Shown piece after piece: positions 54,272 to 63,654 of a DNA stretch of 64,000 nt (the first letter of the stretch is position 1; the number at the start of each line of letters is the position of its first letter). The DNA is from Aquimarina macrocephali JAMB N27 (lineage in GTDB: Bacteria > Bacteroidota > Bacteroidia > Flavobacteriales > Flavobacteriaceae). The translations under genes and the position numbers were made by a program. Where the stretch lies: NCBI RefSeq assembly GCF_000520995.1, contig NZ_JACA01000050.1, positions 1 to 64,000 on the forward strand. The letters are read 5' to 3'. The notes beneath the pieces were generated by a model, which saw only the letters and a list, made by a program, of their open reading frames with translations, had not been told where the DNA came from and searched no databases.

Positions 54272-55633
54272 ATGAGAAACAACCTTTGGTTAATCTGTCT
54301 GGGTTGGTTATTTACAACCACAATATTAGCCCAACAGCCACCAGCAAATTCTTCATATTCCTTTACACTAGATGAGGCGATAGAATTCGCATTAGAAAAC
54401 AGTTATCAATCTATTAATGCAAGACGCGATGTAGCTAAAGCACTTAAAAGAAAATGGGAAACCACAGCAGATGGTCTTCCTCAAATTAATGCATCGATTG
54501 ATTATCAAAATCAATTAAAACAACCTGTTTCGCTATTACCAGGAGAAGTTACTGGCGGGGATCCGGGAACTTTTGTCCCTGTAGTTTTTGGAACAAAACA
54601 GCAAGCATCGGCAACAGCAACTCTAAGTCAACTTATTTTTGACGGATCATATTTGGTTGGTTTGCAAGCAGCAAAGAGTTTTTTACAATATAACAATGAT
54701 GTTGAAGAAAAAACCCAACTCGAAGTTCGTAAAGGTGTTATTAACGCTTATGGAAGCGTACTTGTTGCTCAGGAAAGTGTAAAGATTCTTAAAAATAATG
54801 TCACTACTCTAGAGAAAAATTACCTGGAAACAAAAAAGATTTTTGAGAATGGTCTGGCAGAAGAGGAAGATGTAGAACAACTACAAATTACTTTATTACA
54901 GATTACAAATCAGCTTAGTAACGCAGAACGGTTAGAAAAAATCTCCATACAAATGTTTAATTTAACTCTTGGAGTACCTGTCGATTCGAATATTGTACTT
55001 TCTGATAATTTGGATGGTCTTGCTTTGAAAAATATGGATCGATCTGTTATCGCCAAACCATTTATTATAGAGAATAATATAGATTACAGATTAGCACATC
55101 TTCTTACCGAACAAACGCGGTTAGAGTTAAAACTAGAAAAAAGTAGGGCACTCCCCTCTCTGTCTGCTTTTGTTAATTACGGTACACAAGCGAACAGCAA
55201 TTCTTTTACCTTTTTAGACAGTGATCAACGTTGGTTTCAATCTTCTATTTTAGGAGCAAGTCTTAATATTCCAATTTTCAGTTCTTTAAAAAGAAGTGCC
55301 CGAACACAACAAGCCAAAATAGCTGATGAACAGTCAAGAACCGATTTTCTGAGAATTCAACGAGAGATACAACTTAAATATGACACTGCTATAAGTGATT
55401 ACAAATTTTCGATAGAAAGTTATAATACCTCGAAGCAAAATTTAACACTTGCAGAGCGAATTGAGAAAAAAAATCAGATTAAATATACAGAAGGTCTTGC
55501 CTCTAGTTTTGAATTAAGACAAGCGCAATTACAATTATACTCTTCTCAGAATGAAGTATTGAATACTATGCTTAACATTATCAACAAAAAGGCAGAACTA
55601 GAAACGATTTTAAATACACCAAATAATAATTAA
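54272..55633 (+). CDS. TolC-family outer-membrane efflux protein
   Basis: 453 residues. Signal peptide (1-20, ending ILAQQ), then two outer-membrane-efflux-protein repeats of long helices and short barrel strands (TLDEAIEFALENSYQSINAR; ENGLAEEEDVEQLQITLLQI; and a second LAERIEKKNQIKYTEGLASS). It forms the trimeric outer-membrane channel of the tripartite pump encoded with it. Seven bases separate it from the adaptor gene. Confidence 0.95.
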   Translation: MRNNLWLICLGWLFTTTILAQQPPANSSYSFTLDEAIEFALENSYQSINARRDVAKALKRKWETTADGLPQINASIDYQNQLKQPVSLLPGEVTGGDPGTFVPVVFGTKQQASATATLSQLIFDGSYLVGLQAAKSFLQYNNDVEEKTQLEVRKGVINAYGSVLVAQESVKILKNNVTTLEKNYLETKKIFENGLAEEEDVEQLQITLLQITNQLSNAERLEKISIQMFNLTLGVPVDSNIVLSDNLDGLALKNMDRSVIAKPFIIENNIDYRLAHLLTEQTRLELKLEKSRALPSLSAFVNYGTQANSNSFTFLDSDQRWFQSSILGASLNIPIFSSLKRSARTQQAKIADEQSRTDFLRIQREIQLKYDTAISDYKFSIESYNTSKQNLTLAERIEKKNQIKYTEGLASSFELRQAQLQLYSSQNEVLNTMLNIINKKAELETILNTPNNN

Positions 55634-55640
55634 CCATATT

Positions 55641-56807
55641 ATGAAAAAGATACTTACCATATTATCTATATCACTTCTTATCATTTCATGTGGACAAAAT
55701 GATACAAAGTCTATCGATAAAATTATAGAAGACGGTAATCTACAAGCAATACGTGCCAAAAGAACCGAAATAGCAGCCAAACAACAAGCCGTTGCTGATC
55801 AATTAAATCAATTAGATGAAGCAATAGCCTCTTTGGATTCTGTAAAAAAACTTCCTTTGGTAACCACAATTACGGCAAAAGATACGCTGTTTAATCATTA
55901 TCTGGAGTTACAAGGAAATGTAGAAACCAAGAAAAATTTAGTTCTATATCCTGAGATGAGTGGGATTATGACCAGAGTTTATGTTAAAGAAGGACAAAAA
56001 GTATCCAAAGGTCAATTACTTGCCAGAATTGATGATGGTGGATTAGGTCAGCAATTGTCACAAGTAGAGGTACAAGCACAATTAGCTAAAACTACTTTTG
56101 ATCGTCAAAAAAGACTTTGGGAACAAAAAATTGGTTCGGAAATTCAATATCTCGAAGCTAAAACAAATTTTGAAGCACAGCAAAATGTGGTAAATCAGAT
56201 CAAACGCCAATTAGCCAAAACAACTGTAAACGCACCGTTTTCTGGAGTTATTGATGATGTGATTACAGAACAGGGAAGTGTAGTTTCTCCAGGGCAAACA
56301 GAACTGATACGTATAGTTAACTTAGATGATATGTATATTGAAACCGAAGTGCCAGAACGTTATATCCCAAGTGTTACTGTGGGTAAAAATGTAGAAGTAC
56401 ATTTCCCGGTTCTCGGAAAAACAATTAGCACAAAAATTCGTCAAGTAGGAAATTATATCAATCCAAACAATCGTTCTTTTATGGTAGAAGTAGGTATTCC
56501 TTCAAATGGAGGAACTGTAAAACCTAACCTTACAGCCAAGGTAAAAATCAATGATTATACTAATGAAAAAGCGATCTTAATACCACAAAGTATTATTTCT
56601 GAAAATGCAGAAGGAGATCAATATACCTATGTTACCTCTGGAAAAGATGGTCAGAATGTGGCTGAAGCCAGAAGAGTAATTGTAAAAACAGGGAAGACAC
56701 AAGGAGACCTTATAGAGATCACAGAAGGTATTAATAATGGAGATGCTATTATTAGTGAAGGTGCAAGAAGTGTAAAAGATGGTCAGAAAGTTAAAATTTT
56801 AAACTAA
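55641..56807 (+). CDS. RND efflux periplasmic adaptor (HlyD/MFP family), lipoprotein
   Basis: 388 residues. The lipoprotein signal ends in IISCGQND (Cys17). A short N-terminal coiled coil (about 35-68) is followed by a biotinyl-lipoyl-like half (VKEGQKVSKGQLLARIDDGG), a helical hairpin (about 125-180), a second lipoyl half (TTVNAPFSGVIDDVITEQGS) and beta-barrel and membrane-proximal domains. It bridges the RND pump and TolC. The gene lies between these two and six bases before the pump gene. Confidence 0.95.
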   Translation: MKKILTILSISLLIISCGQNDTKSIDKIIEDGNLQAIRAKRTEIAAKQQAVADQLNQLDEAIASLDSVKKLPLVTTITAKDTLFNHYLELQGNVETKKNLVLYPEMSGIMTRVYVKEGQKVSKGQLLARIDDGGLGQQLSQVEVQAQLAKTTFDRQKRLWEQKIGSEIQYLEAKTNFEAQQNVVNQIKRQLAKTTVNAPFSGVIDDVITEQGSVVSPGQTELIRIVNLDDMYIETEVPERYIPSVTVGKNVEVHFPVLGKTISTKIRQVGNYINPNNRSFMVEVGIPSNGGTVKPNLTAKVKINDYTNEKAILIPQSIISENAEGDQYTYVTSGKDGQNVAEARRVIVKTGKTQGDLIEITEGINNGDAIISEGARSVKDGQKVKILN

Positions 56808-56813
56808 CAATCT

Positions 56814-59800
56814 ATGGAAGTTAACAAGAAAAAAGTAGATAAGGAATTTAAGTTATCGTCTTGGGCGATAAATAATCCAACTACTATTTATGTAATGATT
56901 GGCATATTCTTGGTTTTGGGGCTTTCTGCATATTTCTCTATGCCCAGAGAAAATTTTCCTGAAATCAATGAAACCAAAATTTACATTAGTGTTCCTTATC
57001 CAGGGAATACTGCAGAAGACATTGAACGTTTAATTGTAGATCCATTAGAAGACAAGTTAAAAAGTGTAAGTAACGTAATAGAGATTCTATCGACTTCGCA
57101 AGAAGATTATGCCATTATAACTGTAGAATTTGATGAAAAACTCTCTGTGCCTGCTGCTAAACAAAAAGTAAAAGACGAAGTAGATTCTGAAACAGCAAAT
57201 GAAGACTGGCCTACTTTTAATGGCGCTAAAGTAGAGCCTAATGTTTTTGATTTGAGTATTTCTGAAGAAACTCCAATCATGAATATTAATATTTCGGGAG
57301 ATTATCCGGTAGGTAAACTAAAAGAATTTGCAGAATATCTTGAAGACGAAATAGGAGATCTTAAAGAAATCAAAAAAGCAGATATTCGTGGTGCTCAAGA
57401 AAAAGAAGTAGAAGTCGCTGTAGACATCTACAAAATGATGGCTGCCAAAGTGAGTTTTGATGATGTAATCAATACCATCCGCAATGGAAACATGACTATG
57501 TCTGCAGGAAACATGATCGCTAGTGGACAAAGGCGTACGATACGAATACTGGGAGAAATTGATCGCCCATCACAATTAGACGACTTTGTGGTAAAATCTC
57601 AGAACGGAGCTGTATACCTTAGAGATATTGCTAAAGTAAGTTTTAAAGAAGAAGATAAAACTACCTATGCAAGAGAATTTGGTCATAATGTAGTGATGCT
57701 AGATGTAAAGAAACGTTCTGGAGAAAACATGATCGAAGCTGTAGAGAAAATAAATACAATTCTTGACGAAGCTAAAGAAAATGTGTTTCCAAAGGATTTA
57801 GAGATTACAGTAGCAAATGATCAATCTGAAAAAACTGAAAATCAAGTAAGTGACCTGGTTAATAATATCATTTTTGGTATTATTCTGGTCGTTGGAGTTC
57901 TGATGTTCTTTTTAGGCTTTAGAAATGCATTATTCGTAGGGTTTGCAATACCAATGTCTATGTTTATGTCTTTTATGATTTTATCTGCTCTGGGATATAC
58001 GATGAACACAATGATCCTTTTTGCATTAATCATGGGATTAGGAATGCTGGTAGATAATGGTATTGTAGTAGTAGAGAATGTGTATCGTTTAATGGAAGAA
58101 GAAGGAATGTCTCGAATAGAAGCGGCTAAAAAAGGTATAGGTGAGATTGCATTTCCGATAATCATTTCAACTTTAACTACAGTAGCAGCCTTTGTTCCAT
58201 TAGGAATGTGGCCAGGAGTTATGGGGCAGTTTATGATCTATTTCCCTATTACATTATCGGTAGTATTAGGATCCTCTCTGTTCGTCGCAATATTCATTAA
58301 CTCTATGCTGGTTTCACAATTTATGGAGGTTGGCGAAAAAGTATTGACCGTAAAACAATTAATTCGATTAAGTATCATTTTAGGAGGTATCGGGGTTTTT
58401 ATACTAATTTTTGGAGGAGCCGTAAGTGGATTAGGTAGTCTTATGATATTTACTGCTGCTATGTTTTGGGTATATAAATATGTATTAAAAGGTGCAGCCA
58501 ATTTTTTCCAAAAAAGAATCCTAGCTTGGCTTGAAAATAAATACCACCGCTTTTTAACCTATGCTTTAAAAGGATGGAGAGCGTATGGATTTACCTTTGG
58601 AACATTTGCTCTACTAATTATTGTATTTGTTATGTTTTTTGGTTCAATGATGAGTCAGCGTACCAAAGTAGAATTTTTCCCGGATAATAAGCCGAATCAA
58701 ATTGTGGTTTATGTAGAATATTCTCAAGGAACAGATATAGATAAAACTAATGCGATCACTAAGGAAATTGAGCAACGTGTTTATGCTGTCATCAATGAAT
58801 CAGAATATTTAGAAGGTGAAAATCATAATTTTCTTGTAGAATCTGCAGTTTCTCAAGTGGGAGAAGGTGCAGGAAACCCTCAGACCGATGGGGGAAGTAA
58901 TGCCGAAATGCCTCATAAAGCAAAGATTACGGCTACAATGAGGGAATTTAAATATAGAAAAGGAAAAGATTCTGAAGTGTTACGTCAAAAAGTACAAGAA
59001 TCTTTAAAAGGAATTTATCCTGGTGTAGCAATCTCTGTCGAGAAAGATCCTGTAGGTCCTCCTGCCGGATATCCCATCAATATTGAAATCGAAGGTCCTG
59101 ATTATGATGAGTTGATTACTATTGCAGAACAGATGCGTAATTTTATTAATGAAAAAAACATCCCCGGTATCGAGGAATTAAAAATTGACGTTAATAAAGG
59201 TAAACCTGCTATGCAAGTTGTTGTTGATCGTGAAAAAGCAGGAGGATTAGGAGTTTCTGCCGGCCAGGTAGGTAATCAACTTCGTCGTTCTATTTTTGGT
59301 GAAAAAGCAGGTGTATACAAAAAAGAAGGAGAAGATTATGATATCTATGTTCGATTTAATGAAGACAACCGATACAATACCAGTGCACTCTTTAATCAAA
59401 ATATCACCTTTAGAGATCCGGCTTCAGGGAAACTAAAAGAAATACCTGTTTCTACCGTAGCTTCACAAAAAAATACCTCTTCATTTAGTGCTGTAAAACA
59501 TAAAGATACTAAGAGAGTAGTAACGGTATACTCTGGTTTACAACCAGGATTCACTGATGCAGGAGCAATTGTATCTCAGATTCAAACCGAGATGGCCAGT
59601 TTTATAACGTTACCCAGAGGAGTGAAGATTGATTATACAGGTCAGATAGAGGAACAAGGTAAACAGATGGCTTTCTTAATGGGAGCATTTTTCTCTGGAT
59701 TGGGACTTATTATGTTGATTCTAATATTTCAATTTAGTTCTATTTCTAAACCTACCATTATTATGATTGCTATTTTCTTGAGTTTTATTGGAGTGTTTGG

Positions 59801-60311
59801 AGGTATATTAGTTACGGGAGCTTCTTTTGTGATTATGATGACAATGATGGGTATTATTTCATTGGCAGGGATTGTTGTAAACAATGGAGTAGTTTTACTC
59901 GATTATACACAGTTACTGATAGATCGTAAAAAAGTAGAACATAATGTACTGGAGAAAGAACTACTACCTAATGATGAGGTAATGAAAATTATTATTAGAG
60001 GTGGTAAAGCGCGTTTACGACCAGTATTATTAACAGCAATTACTACTGTATTAGGATTAATACCACTAGCTATCGGATTCAATTTAGATTTCTTCTCCTT
60101 ATTCAGTACCGGAGATCCCAAAATATATCTAGGTGGTGATAATGTAATTTTCTGGGGACCCTTAGCCTGGACAGTTATATATGGATTGATTATAGCTACA
60201 TTCTTAACTTTAATTATTGTACCCTGTTTATTCTTTATTGTACATCGTATAAAGGTTAGATTTGGTAAAAAGAAAATTGGAGTCATACCTGTAGTTACTG
60301 CAACGGTATAA
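56814..60311 (+). CDS. RND-family efflux pump inner-membrane protein (AcrB-like)
   Basis: 1165 residues with the 12-helix RND layout: TM1 near 25-45, two large periplasmic loops, TM2-6 near 345-560 and TM7-12 near 600-620 and 955-1145. Helix 4 reads GLGMLVDNGIVVVENVYRLM. The first of the two AcrB proton-relay aspartates is kept, but the second position is Asn. It is longer than AcrB (1049), with extra residues between the helix pairs (about 510-590) and in the last part of the protein (about 1095-1120). Substrates unknown; TetR-controlled tripartite pumps of this type commonly export amphipathic or toxic compounds. Confidence 0.95.
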   Translation: MEVNKKKVDKEFKLSSWAINNPTTIYVMIGIFLVLGLSAYFSMPRENFPEINETKIYISVPYPGNTAEDIERLIVDPLEDKLKSVSNVIEILSTSQEDYAIITVEFDEKLSVPAAKQKVKDEVDSETANEDWPTFNGAKVEPNVFDLSISEETPIMNINISGDYPVGKLKEFAEYLEDEIGDLKEIKKADIRGAQEKEVEVAVDIYKMMAAKVSFDDVINTIRNGNMTMSAGNMIASGQRRTIRILGEIDRPSQLDDFVVKSQNGAVYLRDIAKVSFKEEDKTTYAREFGHNVVMLDVKKRSGENMIEAVEKINTILDEAKENVFPKDLEITVANDQSEKTENQVSDLVNNIIFGIILVVGVLMFFLGFRNALFVGFAIPMSMFMSFMILSALGYTMNTMILFALIMGLGMLVDNGIVVVENVYRLMEEEGMSRIEAAKKGIGEIAFPIIISTLTTVAAFVPLGMWPGVMGQFMIYFPITLSVVLGSSLFVAIFINSMLVSQFMEVGEKVLTVKQLIRLSIILGGIGVFILIFGGAVSGLGSLMIFTAAMFWVYKYVLKGAANFFQKRILAWLENKYHRFLTYALKGWRAYGFTFGTFALLIIVFVMFFGSMMSQRTKVEFFPDNKPNQIVVYVEYSQGTDIDKTNAITKEIEQRVYAVINESEYLEGENHNFLVESAVSQVGEGAGNPQTDGGSNAEMPHKAKITATMREFKYRKGKDSEVLRQKVQESLKGIYPGVAISVEKDPVGPPAGYPINIEIEGPDYDELITIAEQMRNFINEKNIPGIEELKIDVNKGKPAMQVVVDREKAGGLGVSAGQVGNQLRRSIFGEKAGVYKKEGEDYDIYVRFNEDNRYNTSALFNQNITFRDPASGKLKEIPVSTVASQKNTSSFSAVKHKDTKRVVTVYSGLQPGFTDAGAIVSQIQTEMASFITLPRGVKIDYTGQIEEQGKQMAFLMGAFFSGLGLIMLILIFQFSSISKPTIIMIAIFLSFIGVFGGILVTGASFVIMMTMMGIISLAGIVVNNGVVLLDYTQLLIDRKKVEHNVLEKELLPNDEVMKIIIRGGKARLRPVLLTAITTVLGLIPLAIGFNLDFFSLFSTGDPKIYLGGDNVIFWGPLAWTVIYGLIIATFLTLIIVPCLFFIVHRIKVRFGKKKIGVIPVVTATV

Positions 60312-60338
60312 CATTTTATAAAATTGATTACAAAAAAA

Positions 60339-60367
60339 AACGTCACGGTAAAGCCGTGACGTTTTTT
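60339..60367 (+). terminator. Intrinsic terminator of the efflux operon
   Basis: AACGTCACGG (60339-60348) / CCGTGACGTT (60354-60363) with a five-base loop, then a T-run. It lies 28 bases after the pump gene. Confidence 0.9.
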
Positions 60368-60371
60368 GTTT

Positions 60372-61210
60372 AGTTATTATACTCCTAAATATTGAGTTGT
60401 ATAAATTCTATTATTTAACGATTTCTGAAGTAATGTTTAGTTTTACGGATTCTAATAAATCATCAATTCCTTTATTATATTTTATACTGGGATAAAATAC
60501 TGCAGTTGTTTTAATTTACACAAACTTATTTGACACATAAATAGTAACAAAATCAATATGGCTAGTGGCGTAGTTTTCGTGGTGAATGAATCTAAAAAAG
60601 AGGTAGGTAAATTTCTATTACTACGAAACAGTATTTATAATTTAAAAAAAAGACAAAAACGGCTTCTATACTTTTGTATAAAAGCCGTTTGGGGAAAAAT
60701 AATTTTGTTTCTCACTGCTGACTATCCTTAATATAAGTGAGTTTGTATTTATGCGGCGAAATTAGGGATTCCTACCTCATAATTGATATCACTTTTTAAC
60801 AGTAATTATGTCACTTTTTAACATTGACTCTGTTTTGGTAAGGCACTTAGCAATCTCAGCCTTATTTTACCCAAAATGAATTATCATTAACAATTCAGGC
60901 TTTTACTTTTTACTCATTTTAGGGAATCAAAACCTCTTTTCTTTTAAAAAAAATATACCAGTCTCAAAAAATGAGACTCATGCGTAGTACTATTGTACTG
61001 TTTATCTATAGAACATCTTGAACGTTTTACCATAATTGTATTATGGTCATAATCTTTAATTTATATATGTTCTTAGCATTTATGTATATTACAATACACT
61101 TATAATGTAGTCATAGTGTGCCATAAGCTAGGATATTGAATATTAGAAAATTCTATTGGTGAATTGTTAAAATTGTATTAATTTCGTTATCCCAACATAG
61201 TTATTACACA
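60372..61210. other. Noncoding stretch before the last two genes
   Basis: 839 bases. It contains a hairpin (60657-60690) and, on the minus strand, a 34-codon open stretch (60515-60411) that has no start codon and reads TAVFYPSIKYNKGIDDLLES before a stop. This could be the end of a decayed gene. No gene can be supported. Poly-A/T-rich DNA follows to 61210. Confidence 0.5.
60657..60690 (-). terminator. Hairpin, probable minus-strand terminator
   Basis: AAACGGCTT / AAGCCGTTT with inner TATAC / GTATA and a TTTT loop; one mismatch between the two stems. T-rich DNA follows only on the minus strand (TTTTTGTCTTTTTTTT), suggesting it ends a minus-strand transcript, although no gene on that strand is visible upstream of it. 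Confidence 0.5.
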
Positions 61211-63640
61211 TTGAAACTAAAACTACTCATCTTTTTTCTGGGCTTTACTTTAATTGCTTCAAGTCAAAATCTGGAGCAAATAGGTAAGGTTCCCCTACTT
61301 CGATTTAATGGTGGAATTTCTGGTAATGGTGTATTTTATGATGGTACTGCAAATCGAGACCCTTTTACTTATTTCGTAAATGGTAATCTTAATTTCAATA
61401 TTAGTGGTGTCTATAACATCCCTTTATCCTTTTCATATACCAATCAGGATTTTGGATATAGTACACCTTTCAAAATAAACCGCCTAAGTATCCATCCTTC
61501 TTATAAATGGGTAGCAACCCATATAGGTGATGTTTCTATGACTTTTTCTCCATATACACTAAGCGGTCATCAATTTACAGGAGGAGGAGTTGATCTTACC
61601 CCCAATGGACCTTTTAAAATAAGTGCACTTTATGGTAGATTCCTTAAAGAATCTGAATATAATCCAGAAACTCCAGAAGCAATACCTGCTTATAAACGAA
61701 TGGGATTTGGATTTAAAACCTCTTACGCATTCGAAAAAGCTTCAATTGGACTTATATTTTTTACTGCAAAAGATGATGAAACTTCGATTCAAAATTCATT
61801 TCCAATAGAATTAGAGTTAACCCCAAAGGAAAACGCTGTGGTAAGTGCAGAAACCAATTTCACAATATTTGAAAAAGCCAAAATATATTTAGAATACGCA
61901 ATTTCGGGAATTACTGAAGACACTCAGGCGTTAGAATCACGAACATCAACAGGAACTCTTTCTTTTTTATTAAACGAAAATTTAACCACAAACTATTACA
62001 ATGCGTTAAAGGCTCAACTTGACTATCCTGCAGGTAATGGTTCTGTTGGTGTTGGGTATGAGCGTATTGATCCCGGTTATAGAACTTTTGGTGCTTATTA
62101 CTTCAACAATGACCTCGAAAACATAACTTTAAATGCTTCTCAAAGCATCTTTAACAATAAAGTTAGTCTTAATGTTAATGCTGGTCTTCAACGAGATAAC
62201 CTAGACGATACTAAAAGCTCAGAATTACAACGCATCGTAAGTGCAGTTAATATTACATATACAAGTTCAGAAAAACTTTCTATTAATGCCGGGTATTCTA
62301 ATTTTCAATCTTATACTAATATTCAGAATCAATTTGATTTTATTAATGAGGTTAATCAATTTGATAACATAGATACACTTAATTATCGTCAAATATCTCA
62401 AAATGCAAATCTAGGGATCAATTACACGCTAAAAAAAACAGAGAGTAAACAGCAAGCCGTTAATCTAAACCTTACCTATCAAAACTCTGACAATAAACAA
62501 GGTGGAACAACTATAGAGAACGGATTATCAAAATTTTATAACGTTGCTTCGGCATACACTTTGGGTTATCCCAAAAACTCACTTAATTTTTCGTTGGCTG
62601 CCAATGTTTCATATAATACCGTTGGAGTAACCGATAATCTAACTTTAGGGCCTACACTTAGCGCTACCAAGTCTTTTTTTGACAAAAAACTAAGAACTAA
62701 TTTCTCTAGTTCATATAATGCTGCGTTCAATAATGGCGAAAAACAAAATGATATTTATAATATTAGATTAGGAGGTAATTATTCTTTTTATGAAAGTCAT
62801 AACCTAAATCTAAACCTACTTTCACTATTTAGAAATACAAATACTGGTAATAATACAGATTTTACAGCAACTTTAGGGTACACATATACCTTTGACACCT
62901 TTAAGATAAAGTTCAAAAAACGCAATAGAAAACTTTTGAACGAAGAAGATATAGCCAAGTTAGGTACATTACAATTTAGATATCGCTCTGTAGTCTATAG
63001 TGGTACTATCCCAGAAATCACAGAGCAACTTACTAATGTAAAGAACAGTTCAAGGTTCTTAAATATCCCTCAAGAAAAACAAGGAGATCTAAATTTCTTG
63101 TTCGCTACAGTAAAGGAACAGACAAAACCAGAACTGTATAAAGAAAAAGCTTTAGAGTTTTTAGCAGTACTTTATAGCTATGAAGATTTCTTAAAAGCGT
63201 ACGATACTATACTCTATGAAGTTATAAAAAGTTTGAAAGATGATATGCAGTTTATTGATTTTAAGCTTGAACGAAGTTTTGTAAAAACCAAAATAGAATT
63301 GGATGAACTTAAAAAAGAGTCTCCTGATCATATAAAAGAAATAGAAGAACTTAATAAAGAACTTGATAACAGGCAGAAGAAATTAGTAGGTCATCGATGG
63401 ATGAAGAAAAAATTCGATAGGTATACCAGCATTGAAGCGGTTAAAAAACCTGATGATCTGATCGCTGCATTTAAAAAGCGTGAAGCACAAAATGCTTTTA
63501 AGTTATATGAAGAAGAAGAAAAAGATGTTAAAAAAATTAACTTATATTTGGAAGTCCAAATCATTGATTTCTACTACCATAAGTCACTTGAAGAGGTAAA
63601 TCCTGATAAGTTCGAACTTAGATATATAGATAAGATTTAA
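61211..63640 (+). CDS. Predicted outer-membrane beta-barrel protein with C-terminal helical domain, TANFOR partner
   Basis: 809 residues from a TTG start at 61211, chosen because the signal peptide (MKLKLLIFFLGFTLIASSQN) begins there and no ATG lies near. Residues 30-580 are strand-rich with repeated aromatic-alternating stretches (TYFVNGNLNFNISGVYNIPL, GSVGVGYERIDPGYRTFGAY), like a large outer-membrane barrel. The last ~200 residues are helical and charged (ELDELKKESPDHIKEIEELN, a short coiled coil). No named domain is recognised. The next gene starts 15 bases later and encodes a TANFOR-like surface protein, so this may be its outer-membrane anchor or exporter. Confidence 0.8.
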   Translation: MKLKLLIFFLGFTLIASSQNLEQIGKVPLLRFNGGISGNGVFYDGTANRDPFTYFVNGNLNFNISGVYNIPLSFSYTNQDFGYSTPFKINRLSIHPSYKWVATHIGDVSMTFSPYTLSGHQFTGGGVDLTPNGPFKISALYGRFLKESEYNPETPEAIPAYKRMGFGFKTSYAFEKASIGLIFFTAKDDETSIQNSFPIELELTPKENAVVSAETNFTIFEKAKIYLEYAISGITEDTQALESRTSTGTLSFLLNENLTTNYYNALKAQLDYPAGNGSVGVGYERIDPGYRTFGAYYFNNDLENITLNASQSIFNNKVSLNVNAGLQRDNLDDTKSSELQRIVSAVNITYTSSEKLSINAGYSNFQSYTNIQNQFDFINEVNQFDNIDTLNYRQISQNANLGINYTLKKTESKQQAVNLNLTYQNSDNKQGGTTIENGLSKFYNVASAYTLGYPKNSLNFSLAANVSYNTVGVTDNLTLGPTLSATKSFFDKKLRTNFSSSYNAAFNNGEKQNDIYNIRLGGNYSFYESHNLNLNLLSLFRNTNTGNNTDFTATLGYTYTFDTFKIKFKKRNRKLLNEEDIAKLGTLQFRYRSVVYSGTIPEITEQLTNVKNSSRFLNIPQEKQGDLNFLFATVKEQTKPELYKEKALEFLAVLYSYEDFLKAYDTILYEVIKSLKDDMQFIDFKLERSFVKTKIELDELKKESPDHIKEIEELNKELDNRQKKLVGHRWMKKKFDRYTSIEAVKKPDDLIAAFKKREAQNAFKLYEEEEKDVKKINLYLEVQIIDFYYHKSLEEVNPDKFELRYIDKI

Positions 63641-63654
63641 AACCAATTTAACCC

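Noticed and set aside
60411-60515. Short minus-strand frame reading TAVFYPSIKYNKGIDDLLES before a stop
   Set aside because: No start codon and a stop immediately upstream. It may be the end of a decayed gene but is too short to support.
60558-60731. 57-codon plus-strand frame starting ATGGCTAGTGGCGTAG
   Set aside because: It runs straight through the hairpin at 60657-60690, has no recognisable features and no clear promoter, and its second half is just the hairpin translated.
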